From Serilophus lunatus (lineage: Eukaryota > Chordata > Aves > Passeriformes > Eurylaimidae): a DNA stretch of 64,000 nucleotides. The stretch covers positions 1,054,254 through 1,118,253 of the forward strand of contig VXBA01001882.1 in NCBI GenBank assembly GCA_013399895.1, written 5' to 3'. The notes under the pieces were generated by a model, which saw only the letters and a list, made by a program, of their open reading frames with translations, did not search any database and had not been told where the DNA came from. Positions 24,721 through 35,575 of this stretch are shown in pieces; positions within the stretch are counted from its first letter, which is position 1, and the number at the start of each line of letters is the position of its first letter. A program made the translations under genes and the position numbers.

Positions 24721-26609
24721 ACCTCACTCTCTGTTTTTATCTTTTCTAAAAATTAGTTATGTATTTCCATCCACCAGGTTAAAAAACTCAGATAGACCTG
24801 AAGTTGGACTCAATGGATGAATCTGGTATGTCAAGAAAGAATTCAAATTACAAAAAAATTAATAAGCAGTGTCTGCACCATTGTACTGGTGCCTCTGAGG
24901 GAAGAGGAGCACTAATGGTTAAAGAATTGGCATGGCCTTTTTTTTTTTTGTGAAAGGAAGAAAATGCCCTTTGTGGTAACAGAATTGTAGTTTGTGATTA
25001 TCCGAAGTTATACAAGAAGAAGGATTTTTATGGAGAGATTTTCAGACAACTATTATACCAACAAAGAAACACAAAACAAAACAACTTTTTTTTAGCATGA
25101 AAAGCAAAAATTGGAAGTCTGACATTTCAGTTTCTTCTTCATGTTGCAAGATGAGAGCCTCATGCTCACTAAAGGGAAAACAAGTCAGTGCACAAAGAAA
25201 AATGCCCACCCTTTCCTTGTTAAGATTCGCATGGCAGAGGGTCCTGAGAGTTCTAATTTTCTCAGAGCTGTATAAGGCTTGGCAGCTTTTAGTCTTATAC
25301 AGTGAAACTCACAGCAGTCTGAAATCATCCAAAGAGGCATCATGTTTGCACTTCAAGAGACAGGGTTTTATATTCTGTAAAGTGTGAAGAAAATATTTAG
25401 GAATTCAAGGGAATAAAATAGCACCCAATGAATTGCTGTGTAAGCTGACCACGAGGATAGTGTCTGGAGAGAATTCCCACTGCACTCTCTGCACCTGCAT
25501 TGCAGTAGTACTTACAGTTTTTAATTGCTTTTCTCTAAAACTCACCTTTGGTCCCTCCTGAAAGCAGAATTTCAGGTGGCACAGACCATTGATATAATTT
25601 GATATAAAAGGTGTTTTAGGTAAATATAAATAGTGAAAAAATATGACAAAATGATAAAAATAACTAAGCCAAAAAAAATCTGAAACCCAAACTAATTTAG
25701 CATGGCATGTGACCAGTCAAATCTGGACAAGGAAGAGTCCAGCTGTACAAAACAGAAGTGTCCCTTGTGATGAGAGATGAGCAACGCATATTGGGTGTGC
25801 TACTGACTTGGAGAACAATCCTGCTATTTTTGGACTGTTGTGACCAACTACGGCACAATACCTCTTAGGGAAGGCTATTACAGTACTACCCATTATTTCA
25901 GCTATACTTAAAATTCTACCAGCATTTGCATGATAAATCTATTTCTAAAGGCTACAACGAGGCGGTAAATGTTCATTCGGCAACAATGACAGCTGCGATT
26001 AGCCATTTAAAAAATTTAGAAATAGAAGGAGAAGTTAATGAAAACAGCCTCTGATTCTGGCACTTTATTCAGGAATTCAGAAGGTACACGAGCACTGCAG
26101 GGATGGGAAATGCCACTGGTGTAGGTATGTATAGAACATAGAGCAATGACTCTGTTCTGCAAGAAAGCTACCGTGTTGTCTTTAAGAAGCCAAACCTCTG
26201 AATATCCAAACTTTCCGAGCCATTAGGGTCCCAGCAGGAGTGCCATGAGTGATCACAGAGGACCAAGTAGGAGGTTTGAATGACTAAAATTGCAAGGAAG
26301 AGCCTGGCACCCTGTCCCCTGTGTCTTTACACTCTCTTCTTGGTCTTTTTCAAGACCTCTCTTGGCACAGATGGTCCAGTGTCAACTGGTCCCAGAGGAC
26401 ACCTGTGTCTATTCTTCACATAGGAGGAGTGCAGCTGGCACCACAACTTTGCCAAAGCCTCACTTGTGTAATGATCTCATTACCTGGGAGTTTTCCAGCA
26501 AATGGGTCGGCAGTGCTACAATAGGGCAGAAAAGCTGAAAGACGTTACAGCATGGTTGAGTACAGCTGCCCTTGCTCATGAATGCTACCTGCTTCTGCAC
26601 TGAACATAA

Positions 26610-27187
26610 TTACTCAGAATTACACAGAATTAATAAGGTTGGAAAAGACCATGGAGATCATCAAGTCCAACCTTTACCTAGACTAACAACCTACCCAACA
26701 TCAGTCTAACATCTATACCATCTAAACCATTTAAACCATCTAAACCATACCACTAAGTTCATCATCTAACCTACCCTTAAACACATCCAAGAACGGTGAC
26801 TCCACCACCTCCCTGGGAAGCCCATTCCAGTGGGGGATCACTCTCACTGCGAAAAAGTTCCTCCTGATATCCAATCTAAACCTCCCCTGACGCAGCCTAA
26901 GACTGTGTCCTCTCGTTCTGTCATTGGGAGCCTGAGAGAAGAGACCGACCTCCGCCTGACTACAACCTCCTTTCAGGTGATTACAGACAGCAATAAGGTC
27001 ACCCCTGAGCCTCCTCTTCTCCAGGCTGAACAATCCCAGCTCCCTCAGCCGTTCCTCATAGGGCTTGTGCTCCAGCCCCTTCACCATCCTCGTTGCCCTT
27101 CTCTGGATACGCTCCAGCAACTCAATATCCTTCTTAAAGTGAGGGGCCCAGAACTGGACACAGTACTTGAGCTGTGGCCTAACCAGT
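26610..27187 (-). mobile_element. CR1 LINE 3' part with open ORF2 C-terminus
   Basis: Minus-strand CR1. The frame from 27120 down to the stop at 26740 is open for 126 codons and carries the family blocks in order: LERIQRRATRMVKGLEH (residues 2-18), YEERLRELGLFSLEKRRLRG (about 21-40), NHLKGG, DRTRGHSLRL, FRLDIRRNFFAVRVIPHWN, LPREVVESP, and F.GRLDD near the end. This is the segment downstream of the reverse-transcriptase core; the endonuclease and RT catalytic parts are absent because of 5' truncation near 27187. The 3' tail side, with AATTACACAGAATTA, is at about 26610. Lack of stops makes it one of the younger copies here. A short CTAAACCAT-type tandem (about 26715-26745) lies in its 3' UTR. 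Confidence 0.97.
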
Positions 27188-30100
27188 CAGTTCAGGCTCT
27201 TAGGTCAGGATATCTGTGGGATGGAGAAGGAAAATTGTCATCTCTCTGGAGAGGACACAAGTGAAACACCTGATGTGTCCATGTAGGTTCAGACTTCACC
27301 CTTGGTAGGCTTGCAGTGTGCAGAGGCGTGCGCTAGTCAAGATTGTGCCATCAGCGTGAGGGACCAGCCTCTCTCCAGAAATACTGTCAGATCTTTCTTG
27401 GCAAGGTCCTCATACTGCAACAGGCACCACTTATGCCTGAAACACTTCAATCTGTAGTTTTTGCATTGGGACAGCCAGTCCTCCTCTTCCTCCTTCTGCC
27501 AGGAGGCTCCAGCTCACAGATGTGACTCACATATTTGCCTTCAGATCATCACCACGTGATAGTTTTCTGAGAGCACTCTGACTAGACTGTACACATTTGC
27601 CAACTGATCTGGAAGAAGGCTTGTTCCAAGCACCCAGCCCAGATCATGCAGGAGAAATTTCTTCCTCACTCCTACTGGACGGCATGCAGCATTAAGACAT
27701 TGGTGAATCTGGTTTTGGATCTTGTGTTTGGGAGAGGGAGGGTAAGTTGAGTTTGTAGTCACATAAAGCCAGGGACAAGGACAAGCTGGGCTTAGAGAAC
27801 TGGGTCTTTTGCATGAACTGGACCTAGTGACTTAAAAGGATTTTTTGCTCAGAGAAAGACCAGGTTGTTTAGAAGGAAGTGTGTCTGCTCAGCTACTGCC
27901 TGTGTGAGTCTGACCCAGCTCTGTTGGGGACAGTTAGGAGTGACAGCCTGGTCCCTTGCAGAGTCATCAGAGTGGCTTGGTGCGATGTGTTTTCCCATGT
28001 CCAACCACCTCTCCAGCAGAAGTCCAGGCTGCAGAGAGCACACCAACCGTGTAACATCCCAGGTCTCCTGGCTCCAGTAGACCTGTACAATTGCCACCAG
28101 GCCATAACAAAGCTTACCAAGAGGGTGAAGGAGCAGGAAACATAGCTGCAGCAGGACTAGGTTGTAGGGTGGAGGTTTGGTGCAGCAATGAGGAACCTGG
28201 TGGGGTATGAGAAGTTCCTGGCACTTCTCACTCCAGACATGACAGTGTTGACTGCCAGTTTCCTGTGAAAATCCATATCTGCCCGTCTGTCACTTGGAGA
28301 CAGCCAGGCATCCAACACCCCTTCCAATGCTGGGAGAATGTTTTTACAGTGCCTGGTCTACTGGCTCACTTGTGAGCACCTATATTCTCAATGCTGGGTA
28401 GTCCATTCAGATAGCTGGGTCAGAAAGTGATACAGCTTTGGAGGGGCCACCTGTAAATTCGTCGCTACCAGTAGTGAAATGTCCATAACCTTTGGCGGGT
28501 CACAGTATTCTTTGTTTTTTAAAATGTTGACTTTCACTTTGGCATTTGAAAATGCCCTGTCACAGACTAGTAATTCTAATTAAAGTTGAATAAATTCTTA
28601 TCTAATGAGGAAGTGGACAGACTGATGGACCATATAATATGGCAGAAAAAACCAGAAGTCTTCATATTTTTAGTGCATTTCAACAGACATATGCCAGTGC
28701 TGTGGATACCTTTTAATCAGTTTGCCCTTAAGAACAGAGAATATTTTTGTTCTCTTTCTCTCTGTCATCTTTCAGAGGGATAAGCCCAAAGAGTCCCCCT
28801 TAGTGCATGTAATTTTTTGAACTTCAGGCCTCACTCACTAAGGATGGCCAGTTGCACAGTCTTGCATGGAAAGACTGTGCCTCATCTCCTCTAGTACAAG
28901 TAAACAAGGGTAGCTTGTATGAAAATATGTAAGGGCCAATTCAACTGCTGGGCTCTGAGTGTGCTGGCTGCAACGTGAACAGCCGTCCCATTTTGAAATG
29001 TCTTTTTGCTTATTAGTGTCCTGTTATGATAGGAAATCCATGCAGTTAAATATTGGTTGGCTTTCAGGTCTACTCCTTGCCAGCAGCCCTTCTATATAAG
29101 GTTAATACAGTTGCCTTGCACTTGACAGACCGGAAAACAGATGTGACAACAATTAAAGCTTATTTTGCACTGTACAGTATGTGACTGTTCTCTGTACTCA
29201 GTGTCCTTCAGGTCTTTGAGCTTTATAACTGCCTCAGCCATCCTGTGGAGTTTAACTGCCACTTGTGGGGGCAATTTTGGGATGAACTCTTCGTTTCTTG
29301 CACAGGCAAATGGGTAATTCAACATGGTCTAGAGGGACCTGACCCCACAGCAAAGGTGCTGTACTGAGGAAAGAGCAGATGCTGGCAAATGTATGACTGG
29401 TATTTTCTGGGCAAACCTTCGGACTTGCTAAGCATATGGGACATTTTCTGCAGCTCCTCATGTTGAGTGCTGTGTAGCCCTGTAGTTCTCCACAGCCCTT
29501 GTGATGGATCAAGCTTGTCTAAGTTGTGACTACAGAGTTCAAACAAGAATTTTCCTATATCAAAGTTTTTTGGATGGGCTTAGCAACTTTGATATTGTCT
29601 AACTTTTAACAGAACTACTGTCCATTTTCATGGCAGAGAGAGAACAGTTTGTTGTCTCCAAGCCTTCTCCAGTCATTGATAATTTATGTCTGGTTGTATG
29701 AGAAAGGCAAATATGGGAAAAAAAAAAAAGGGGTGGGTGGGGGAGGAAGAACTGTATAAAAGGCCAAAACAGGAGTTTTAAAGGATTGGAAAAACAGGTG
29801 ATCCCGAAGTTGCAAAATAAACCTGATGCAACATGCTGGCACAGGGAGATCTCGGTGGTGCACAGGAGGCTTTGCAGATCACTCCTGTTTGCAGATGTTG
29901 TGTTACTAGGGCTGTGTCCAGGGTTACTGCTGGGCAAGGACTGGAGTACCTCATCCTCAGATAGCCTCAGCAGAATTTTTAAGGACTACCCATTGTCTTT
30001 GCACATATTTGCATCACTACCATCTCACTGGCAATGCCATTCAGCAGAAGCCGATGACTGTTTGCAACTCCTGGGCACAGTGGTCATTGGAAGGGATCAT

Positions 30101-30925
30101 ACATGCTGCCTGTGGCACTAGAGCTTTGCCAGCAACAAGGGCAAGTACTTCCACTCTTACATAGCAGGAGTTTCTGTTCTTTGGCAGGAATAACAAACCA
30201 GCATGTTCCAGGAAGTATGTGCTGGAGCTCTGATTGTGTGGGAGAAGTACCTGGTTTTACCTATGGAGTTCGTACATCACCATGCAGGTTTCTGAAGCCT
30301 GAGCATGTGGTGGGTTTATAGTCCTTATCATCATAATGATTATGTATTTCCTTCTGTAGCATTCAAGGGGAAAATATATCACATTTGGACCCTTGCTTGT
30401 TACTGCGTCTCTTGGCTTTGCACATCTTCAGTGGGGAATTACAAGCCGTACAGCAACGGCCTTGCAAGCCTGACAGATTTGCTGACAGTGTAAGAGTTAA
30501 GAAGCCCTTAAAATAAACCAGTGCTTGCCACTGCAGTGCTGATGATTGCACTTTTCCATTTGCCTGGCCCTTCTTGGAGCCTTTAGCTCCCTCCTGCTTT
30601 TACTGAACCTTGCAAGTGTTCACCTGTCATAGCAGGGTAATGCAGCATGATCAGTGAGAAGGCAGGAGGGCACTGACAAACTGAGCCCTTCTGGGTGGAT
30701 AATGTGATTACGAGCAGAAACTAAGAGAGCTGGGAGGAGCATGCTGAATTGTACAGTATCTGGGGATCTGTAAAGTCTCCCATCTTTGATGCAGTACTGA
30801 GACACTGAACACAGGGTCAGTAATGTAGACATGAGTGGGCAATAGCAAGCCCCAGCTCTCCCCTAAGGTCCTCAGGAGGTTGTACCTACCAGTGCAGTGC
30901 ATGTCCAGGCAGTTTGCCCCTGGTA
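27188..30925. other. Unassigned, relatively GC-rich interval
   Basis: The composition is clearly less AT-rich than the surroundings over much of 27200-28330 and 29200-30900. Overlapping frames of 60-112 codons are open on both strands. None has a motif I can assign, and there are no matched terminal repeats. A minus-strand 112-codon frame (29599-29937) and a plus-strand 111-codon frame (29786-30121) overlap. The interval could be an old unrecognised repeat, a lncRNA locus or simply a local GC-rich patch. Confidence 0.5.
29718..29746 (+). repeat. Poly(A) run followed by G-rich tract
   Basis: Twelve A bases are followed by G4-T-G3-T-G5-A-G2. The G-rich part has three runs of three or more, short of a canonical four-tract quadruplex, but a two-layer one is possible. 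No function is implied. Confidence 0.85.
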
Positions 30926-31012
30926 TTTTAATATGTCAGGAATTTTAATATGTCACCTACATTTTAATATGGTGTTTTCATATGTCAGGAATTGTAGGTG
31001 TTTTAATATGTC
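30926..31012 (+). repeat. Degenerate tandem array of TTTTAATATGTC
   Basis: The 12-mer TTTTAATATGTC occurs at 30926-30937, 30943-30954 and 31001-31012. Variants lie at 30962-30971 (truncated) and 30975-30986 (one change). Spacers differ in length, and a GGAATT/GTAGGTG pattern recurs between them. It looks like a small, decayed minisatellite with no coding potential. Confidence 0.88.
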
Positions 31013-32392
31013 GGGTTTAGTAGGGGTGGTAGAAATTTTAGAGAATTAAATAGGAGTACATTCCGTTACCTTTTCTGTTTCAGATTTCTTAAAGCAAAAT
31101 GAGAGTTTACAGTCATGAGTCTTTAAGTTTTGAGAATAGTCATGAGGTGCATAGGACCAAAAGGGAGCCTGAGAACTTCAGCTGAGACCAGCTGGGGGGA
31201 AGGTGTTTAGGTTATTCAGTTAGACCCAACTCTTCCATTTCTGGTTCGATGGCTTAAGCATTACTTTATGTTAAATGTTTAACGTTTGTGTGTATACTGA
31301 AGATGGATAATGGCCAAGTCTTTTCTTCCTCTGAAAAAATGTGGATCTGTCGTTTCAATTGGACTGAACATGATAATTTTGAGGCATAGTAGGGACATTG
31401 GAGCAAGATAGCAAATTACACGCTTACGGGTAAGTAAACAGTTATTGCCAGCATAGGTACTAGCTAATTCTGCTGGGGCAGAATGGTGGCATCTTTAGGT
31501 ATGTGCAGCCTAGAGACCTTTAGATGCTGTTTCCGCTTTCAGGTGTAAAGATGCTTGTGAGATATCAGGAGGCTGTGCAGTCAAATAGGGTTTCCATGGC
31601 TTTTTCACATGGATTTAATAAATTGCCTGTTTGTCAAGTACAGACGTTTTACTACCCACTCAACTACAAAGGGAGTTTTGAGGACAGAGTATTAATAACT
31701 GTATAAAGCCTCCCTTATTAATATCTTGTTAAATAAGAGTGTCCAAATACTAGGAGTATGTCGATTATTATTAAAATGTGCTTACAGAAAACATTGGTAG
31801 AGGAGCAACTCCGACATCTTCATTTAGTGTGGCTGTAGTATTAGATCAATAGTTTTTTTCAGAAGAGAAGGAAAAACATTTGACCAAACTTGTACAAGAT
31901 AATTACCATTAAAACTGAAAAAAAGAATCTTGGGCCTAAATACAGGGATATTAATACTGTTCTTTACAGCTAATTTTTCTGATAAAAATCTGGACTCAGA
32001 AAAGGAAAAAAGATACAAAACCTAGTTCTGGACACTGGCATATCCAAACTGAAAACTAACTTGTAGGTTAAAATTCTTACAATCTCATTATACTCAGTAA
32101 TACAATAATGTGAATTTAATGTGTTTCCCTTGTAAGTGCCCTTTAAAAAGTACCTAAATATGGTTCAGATAGTCTACTGCAACGATTCTGATAATTTTCT
32201 GGGTAAATATTCTGTGTCTGGAAATTTCCATACCAGGTAGATAGCTGCAACCATGAGGAATTAGGTAGCAAGAAGTTCATATGTGCAGTTTGTAGTTTAT
32301 GAACTATAATACAATCTTAATCAGAATCTATAAATAGGAATGCTTAAAAGTGAGAAATATTTTCTCATCTTTAAGATGCCCCTACTAATTCC

Positions 32393-32440
32393 ACCTGAGG
32401 CAGCCTCACGGCACAGCATGAAATGGGATCTGCCTCAGGT
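32393..32440. repeat. Inverted repeat, 10-bp arms, 28-base loop
   Basis: ACCTGAGGCA at 32393-32402 pairs exactly with TGCCTCAGGT at 32431-32440. It is a potential stem-loop; a chance occurrence is quite possible. Confidence 0.9.
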
Positions 32441-32949
32441 ACTGAGTTATATTTACTTTTAAAACACATCCATAAAGAGCACTACAGTAGATCCCTTGTG
32501 CTAAAATTGAAAAGCTGTCCAAAGCTGAGGCTCTGTGGGAGATCTTACCGAGGGCACACTCAGACACAAAACTTCCATCTCACTGCTCAGTGACCCTGAT
32601 GCTATCATGTGCTGAGTACCTTCAGGTTCCTTAGCTGTCAGGGGGGAAAACCTCCATACCTCAAGATCAAGCCCTTGGTCTGCAGTATTTGCACACTCAT
32701 GCTGTCATTGTATGTGCAATGGGATGGAAGCTTATGCTGGCACCCAAAGTCTGACACTGCAGGTGTCCTGGAAATATTATTGAGAGAAGCTGAAGGAGCA
32801 TTTGCTTTGTTTACCGGGTAAGAAAAGCTTTAAAGTTTCTCTGGTGTTTCCTCTTGAGACTTCATGCTAATATTTATGGCTTTCTGTTTCTTTCTGTGCT
32901 TAACATTTTCTAGCTTACAGCTGAGTTACTGATGCTATTTATCTGTTGG

Positions 32950-33140
32950 AGATTGAAGACACCTCCCCCCATCTCTTCTCTCAAAGACACTCACAGCCTC
33001 CAGTCACCCCAAGTGTTGTGATCCCCAAGCTCCCTTCAGTGCCCCACTCCCCCAGACCCCTCAAGTGTCAGGTTACCTGGCCCAGCTGTCGGATCCCCCC
33101 CTCCATGGGCGCGGCCTCCTCAGCTTGCCCAGGGTACCTG
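32950..33140. other. C-rich patch with minus-strand G-quadruplex motif and CpGs
   Basis: The patch is strongly C-rich on the plus strand. On the minus strand 33032-33060 reads as four G tracts (4, 5, 4 and 3) with loops of 3, 3 and 7, a canonical quadruplex pattern. A CpG-containing core (GGGCGCGGCC at about 33107-33116) lies beside it. On the minus strand an ATG in that core is followed by ten open codons and a CAG|gtaacc donor-like string. That is too little to call an exon. A small regulatory patch is possible. Confidence 0.45.
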
Positions 33141-35490
33141 TGACCGAAAACAAGGCTAGAGGGGTTGATCACTGTATGCAGTCAATGTTCTCTGCACTAA
33201 TCTTCTGCTCAAGATTTCTGTTTTAATGTATTTTCCTCTTCGAAGGGCTGATCAGTAAGTGTGGCAATTCCTGTTACTAATTCAGTGACTTTAAACAAAT
33301 CCTAGGCAACAACTGAGGCTTTTCTCAAGGGACAGTGTACTGAAAAAGATAAATGGCAGAGTTTTTCCCCTTGCTGTTTTATTTGCTGAGTACACCTGTG
33401 CATTTATATAATCACAGAGCCAGTACTAAAAGTATTTTTGTTAAATATTGAGGTGGGGTTTTTTTAACCCATGACAAATTGTGTTACTGAAAACCAGAAG
33501 TACATCTGGACTGTAACTAGCATGATTGTAGTTTTATTGGTTAAGTGTGGACGTCTATATGCAATGTTTTCACGTGCCTTGAACTCCAAAAAGAATGTTA
33601 TTTGCATTAGTGCATGCATTTCATGGCCTTTCAGAATTAAATGGAAAAGACAGCCTTTCAGGAAGCCTTAATGCCTTTCCATATGGAGGCAATGCCTTGT
33701 CTGCATGCTGTTTGATTTCAGTTATGAGGTTTCTTATCTTCTGATCTATGTTCCTGTATTCTTTTTTATAAAGGAGCAAAATTAAGATTTATAGAACTTG
33801 ATATATTTATAATGCTGGAAATTTTCTTGTTTCATGGGAGAAGTTGCAAATATAATTACTTTATAACAGGAGAATACATTGCTATTTGAAATTGGAAAGA
33901 GTTGCTAGAAGGCCTCTTTTTCTTCTTAGAATAATAATACAGAATTATATATTTGTATAGGATAAGATTTCAGAATGTGGAACAGTAATACTATCGGAAA
34001 TAATTTTTTTGTGTGCTGGGTGTGATTAACTAGACCTTTTCTGGTCTAGAAATTAAATTAGAATTAATAAACATAAATGTAGTAGTCTGAACTGTAAAGT
34101 TAAATTGAAAATCTCATCTCAGGTTTACTGAATCTTAATTTGACTAAAGTCTCTGTTTGGGGATTTGATTCCTCCAACCTTAAAGAACTGGCTGGTATTC
34201 AAATGCTAGGACCCAAAGTACAATCCAGTGCACTAAAATTCTTAGAGGCTGAAAACCTGCCAACTCAGACAGCGATCCAGCAAATTTAGTTTCCAGGACT
34301 GCATAACCTAGTAAACATCTCCTTTTCTAGCCTGAAAGCTTTCAGGATTCATGTTATGAGGAGATAAGCACTTACCTCCTGCCCAGACTGTATTTGCAAT
34401 TGGATTTAAGGAGAGAATAATTTATACCTCAACTGAGTCCCTCAAGAAGCCCTAGACAGTCCAGAATCTGAATTACTGTTTGGGGCTGAATCCTTGTCCA
34501 TCTTTCCATGCTCTCTCTATGGCACCCGAGATGCTCAGCTTTCCTGATACGTAAGGGTGAGGACTGTATGAAGGCTGATGCCATGAAAGGTTAGCATTTC
34601 TTTTAGTACATCTCTAAATATAGCTCTTGATGTAGTGATATTAGTCAGGAAGGGAATTCCTCACTCTCCGTGCTGCTGTTCATGGAGGAGCTTTCACCAG
34701 ATGTGAAATGAGAACAGTGTGGCCAAAGTCTTGATGAACATTTCAGAAATGGATGCTGATCCTCTGGCTTTGAATTGTCCTGTCAGGAGAGCAGGCAATG
34801 TGGAAAAGAGGCATTTTTGCCTTTCTCCTGTTAGTCAGCAGTATCCTTTAGAACGTGTGCAAGATCCAAGTGTGTACAGACCAGTGGCCTCAAATACTCT
34901 ATTCACTGTAGCTCCCAAACCAACAGTTTACCACACCCTTTGCCCACAGGAGTGACCATGTGATAAAATTTAAAGAAGAGCTCTATGCCAAGCTTCTCAT
35001 TCTTCTTCGTGTTGCTAGTTTTGTCATTAAAGAGTAATCCCTGTGTACAACACACCACAATTCCCTCATAATTCAGATGAAATTTATATTTTCCTGGTAC
35101 TTCATCTCCTTTGGTATGAATGTTCAGTTGTTGGTCTGATAGTGAGCATCACACCATTTCCAGAAGTGATCAAAATGATACCAAGGGTTTGATACCAGCA
35201 ATTTGATACTAGGAGTTGTGCTTCATTTGCAGCGCCCATATTAATTCAAAATATCCCAACTGCAAATTAGCCTCATAAAGCCTTTAAAATTTATATTTAA
35301 TATAAGAAATGTTGTCAGATACGTCTTCTACAAAAGATGGAGAAGTAGAACTTATTTTCATCAGTCTGCTTCCAAATGTTCCTAATAAAACTCAGTGACT
35401 TCAGCTTTAAGTCAGGTGGAGCATGTATGTAATATTAACAAAACCAGCTGGGAACCAAACCCTTACTTTAGTAGAAAATTAGAAAGGTTT

Positions 35491-35575
35491 GGTCCAGCTG
35501 AGCAATGTGCTTTAGGTGCTGAGCACCCTTATCTTCCACGAACTTCAATGAAGTTGAAAGCACTGAATTACTAGA
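35491..35575. repeat. Possible ancient palindromic repeat
   Basis: GGTGCTGAGCACC (13-bp palindrome, 35516-35528) is followed shortly by GAACTTCAATGAAGTTG. Old, unclassified reptile and bird repeats often carry GGTGCTGAGCACCTC and a CATTGACTTCAATG-like palindrome in this order. Only fragments are recognisable and the match is from memory, so this is tentative. Confidence 0.3.

Larger units (their letters stand above)
23471..26609. other. Non-coding AT-rich DNA
   Basis: No gene is seen. It contains a two-copy 15-bp tandem duplication (23641-23670), the perfect palindrome at 24087-24112 and an A/C-rich low-complexity tract at about 24650-24720. Open frames stay below 100 codons. Confidence 0.55.

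Noticed and set aside
26830..27264. 144-codon plus-strand frame
   Set aside because: It is the opposite-strand shadow of the CR1 ORF2 C-terminus at 26740-27120.
27620..27730. Possible ancient LINE piece (CAGGAGAAATTTCTTCCTCA and neighbours)
   Set aside because: Similarity to reptile repeat words is too short and out of context to name a family.
29860..29925. Plus-strand peptide LLFADVVLLG recalling the reverse-transcriptase LLFADDVVLL box
   Set aside because: One of the two catalytic aspartates is missing, and neither flank resembles an RT domain; a ten-residue echo is expected by chance in this many frames.
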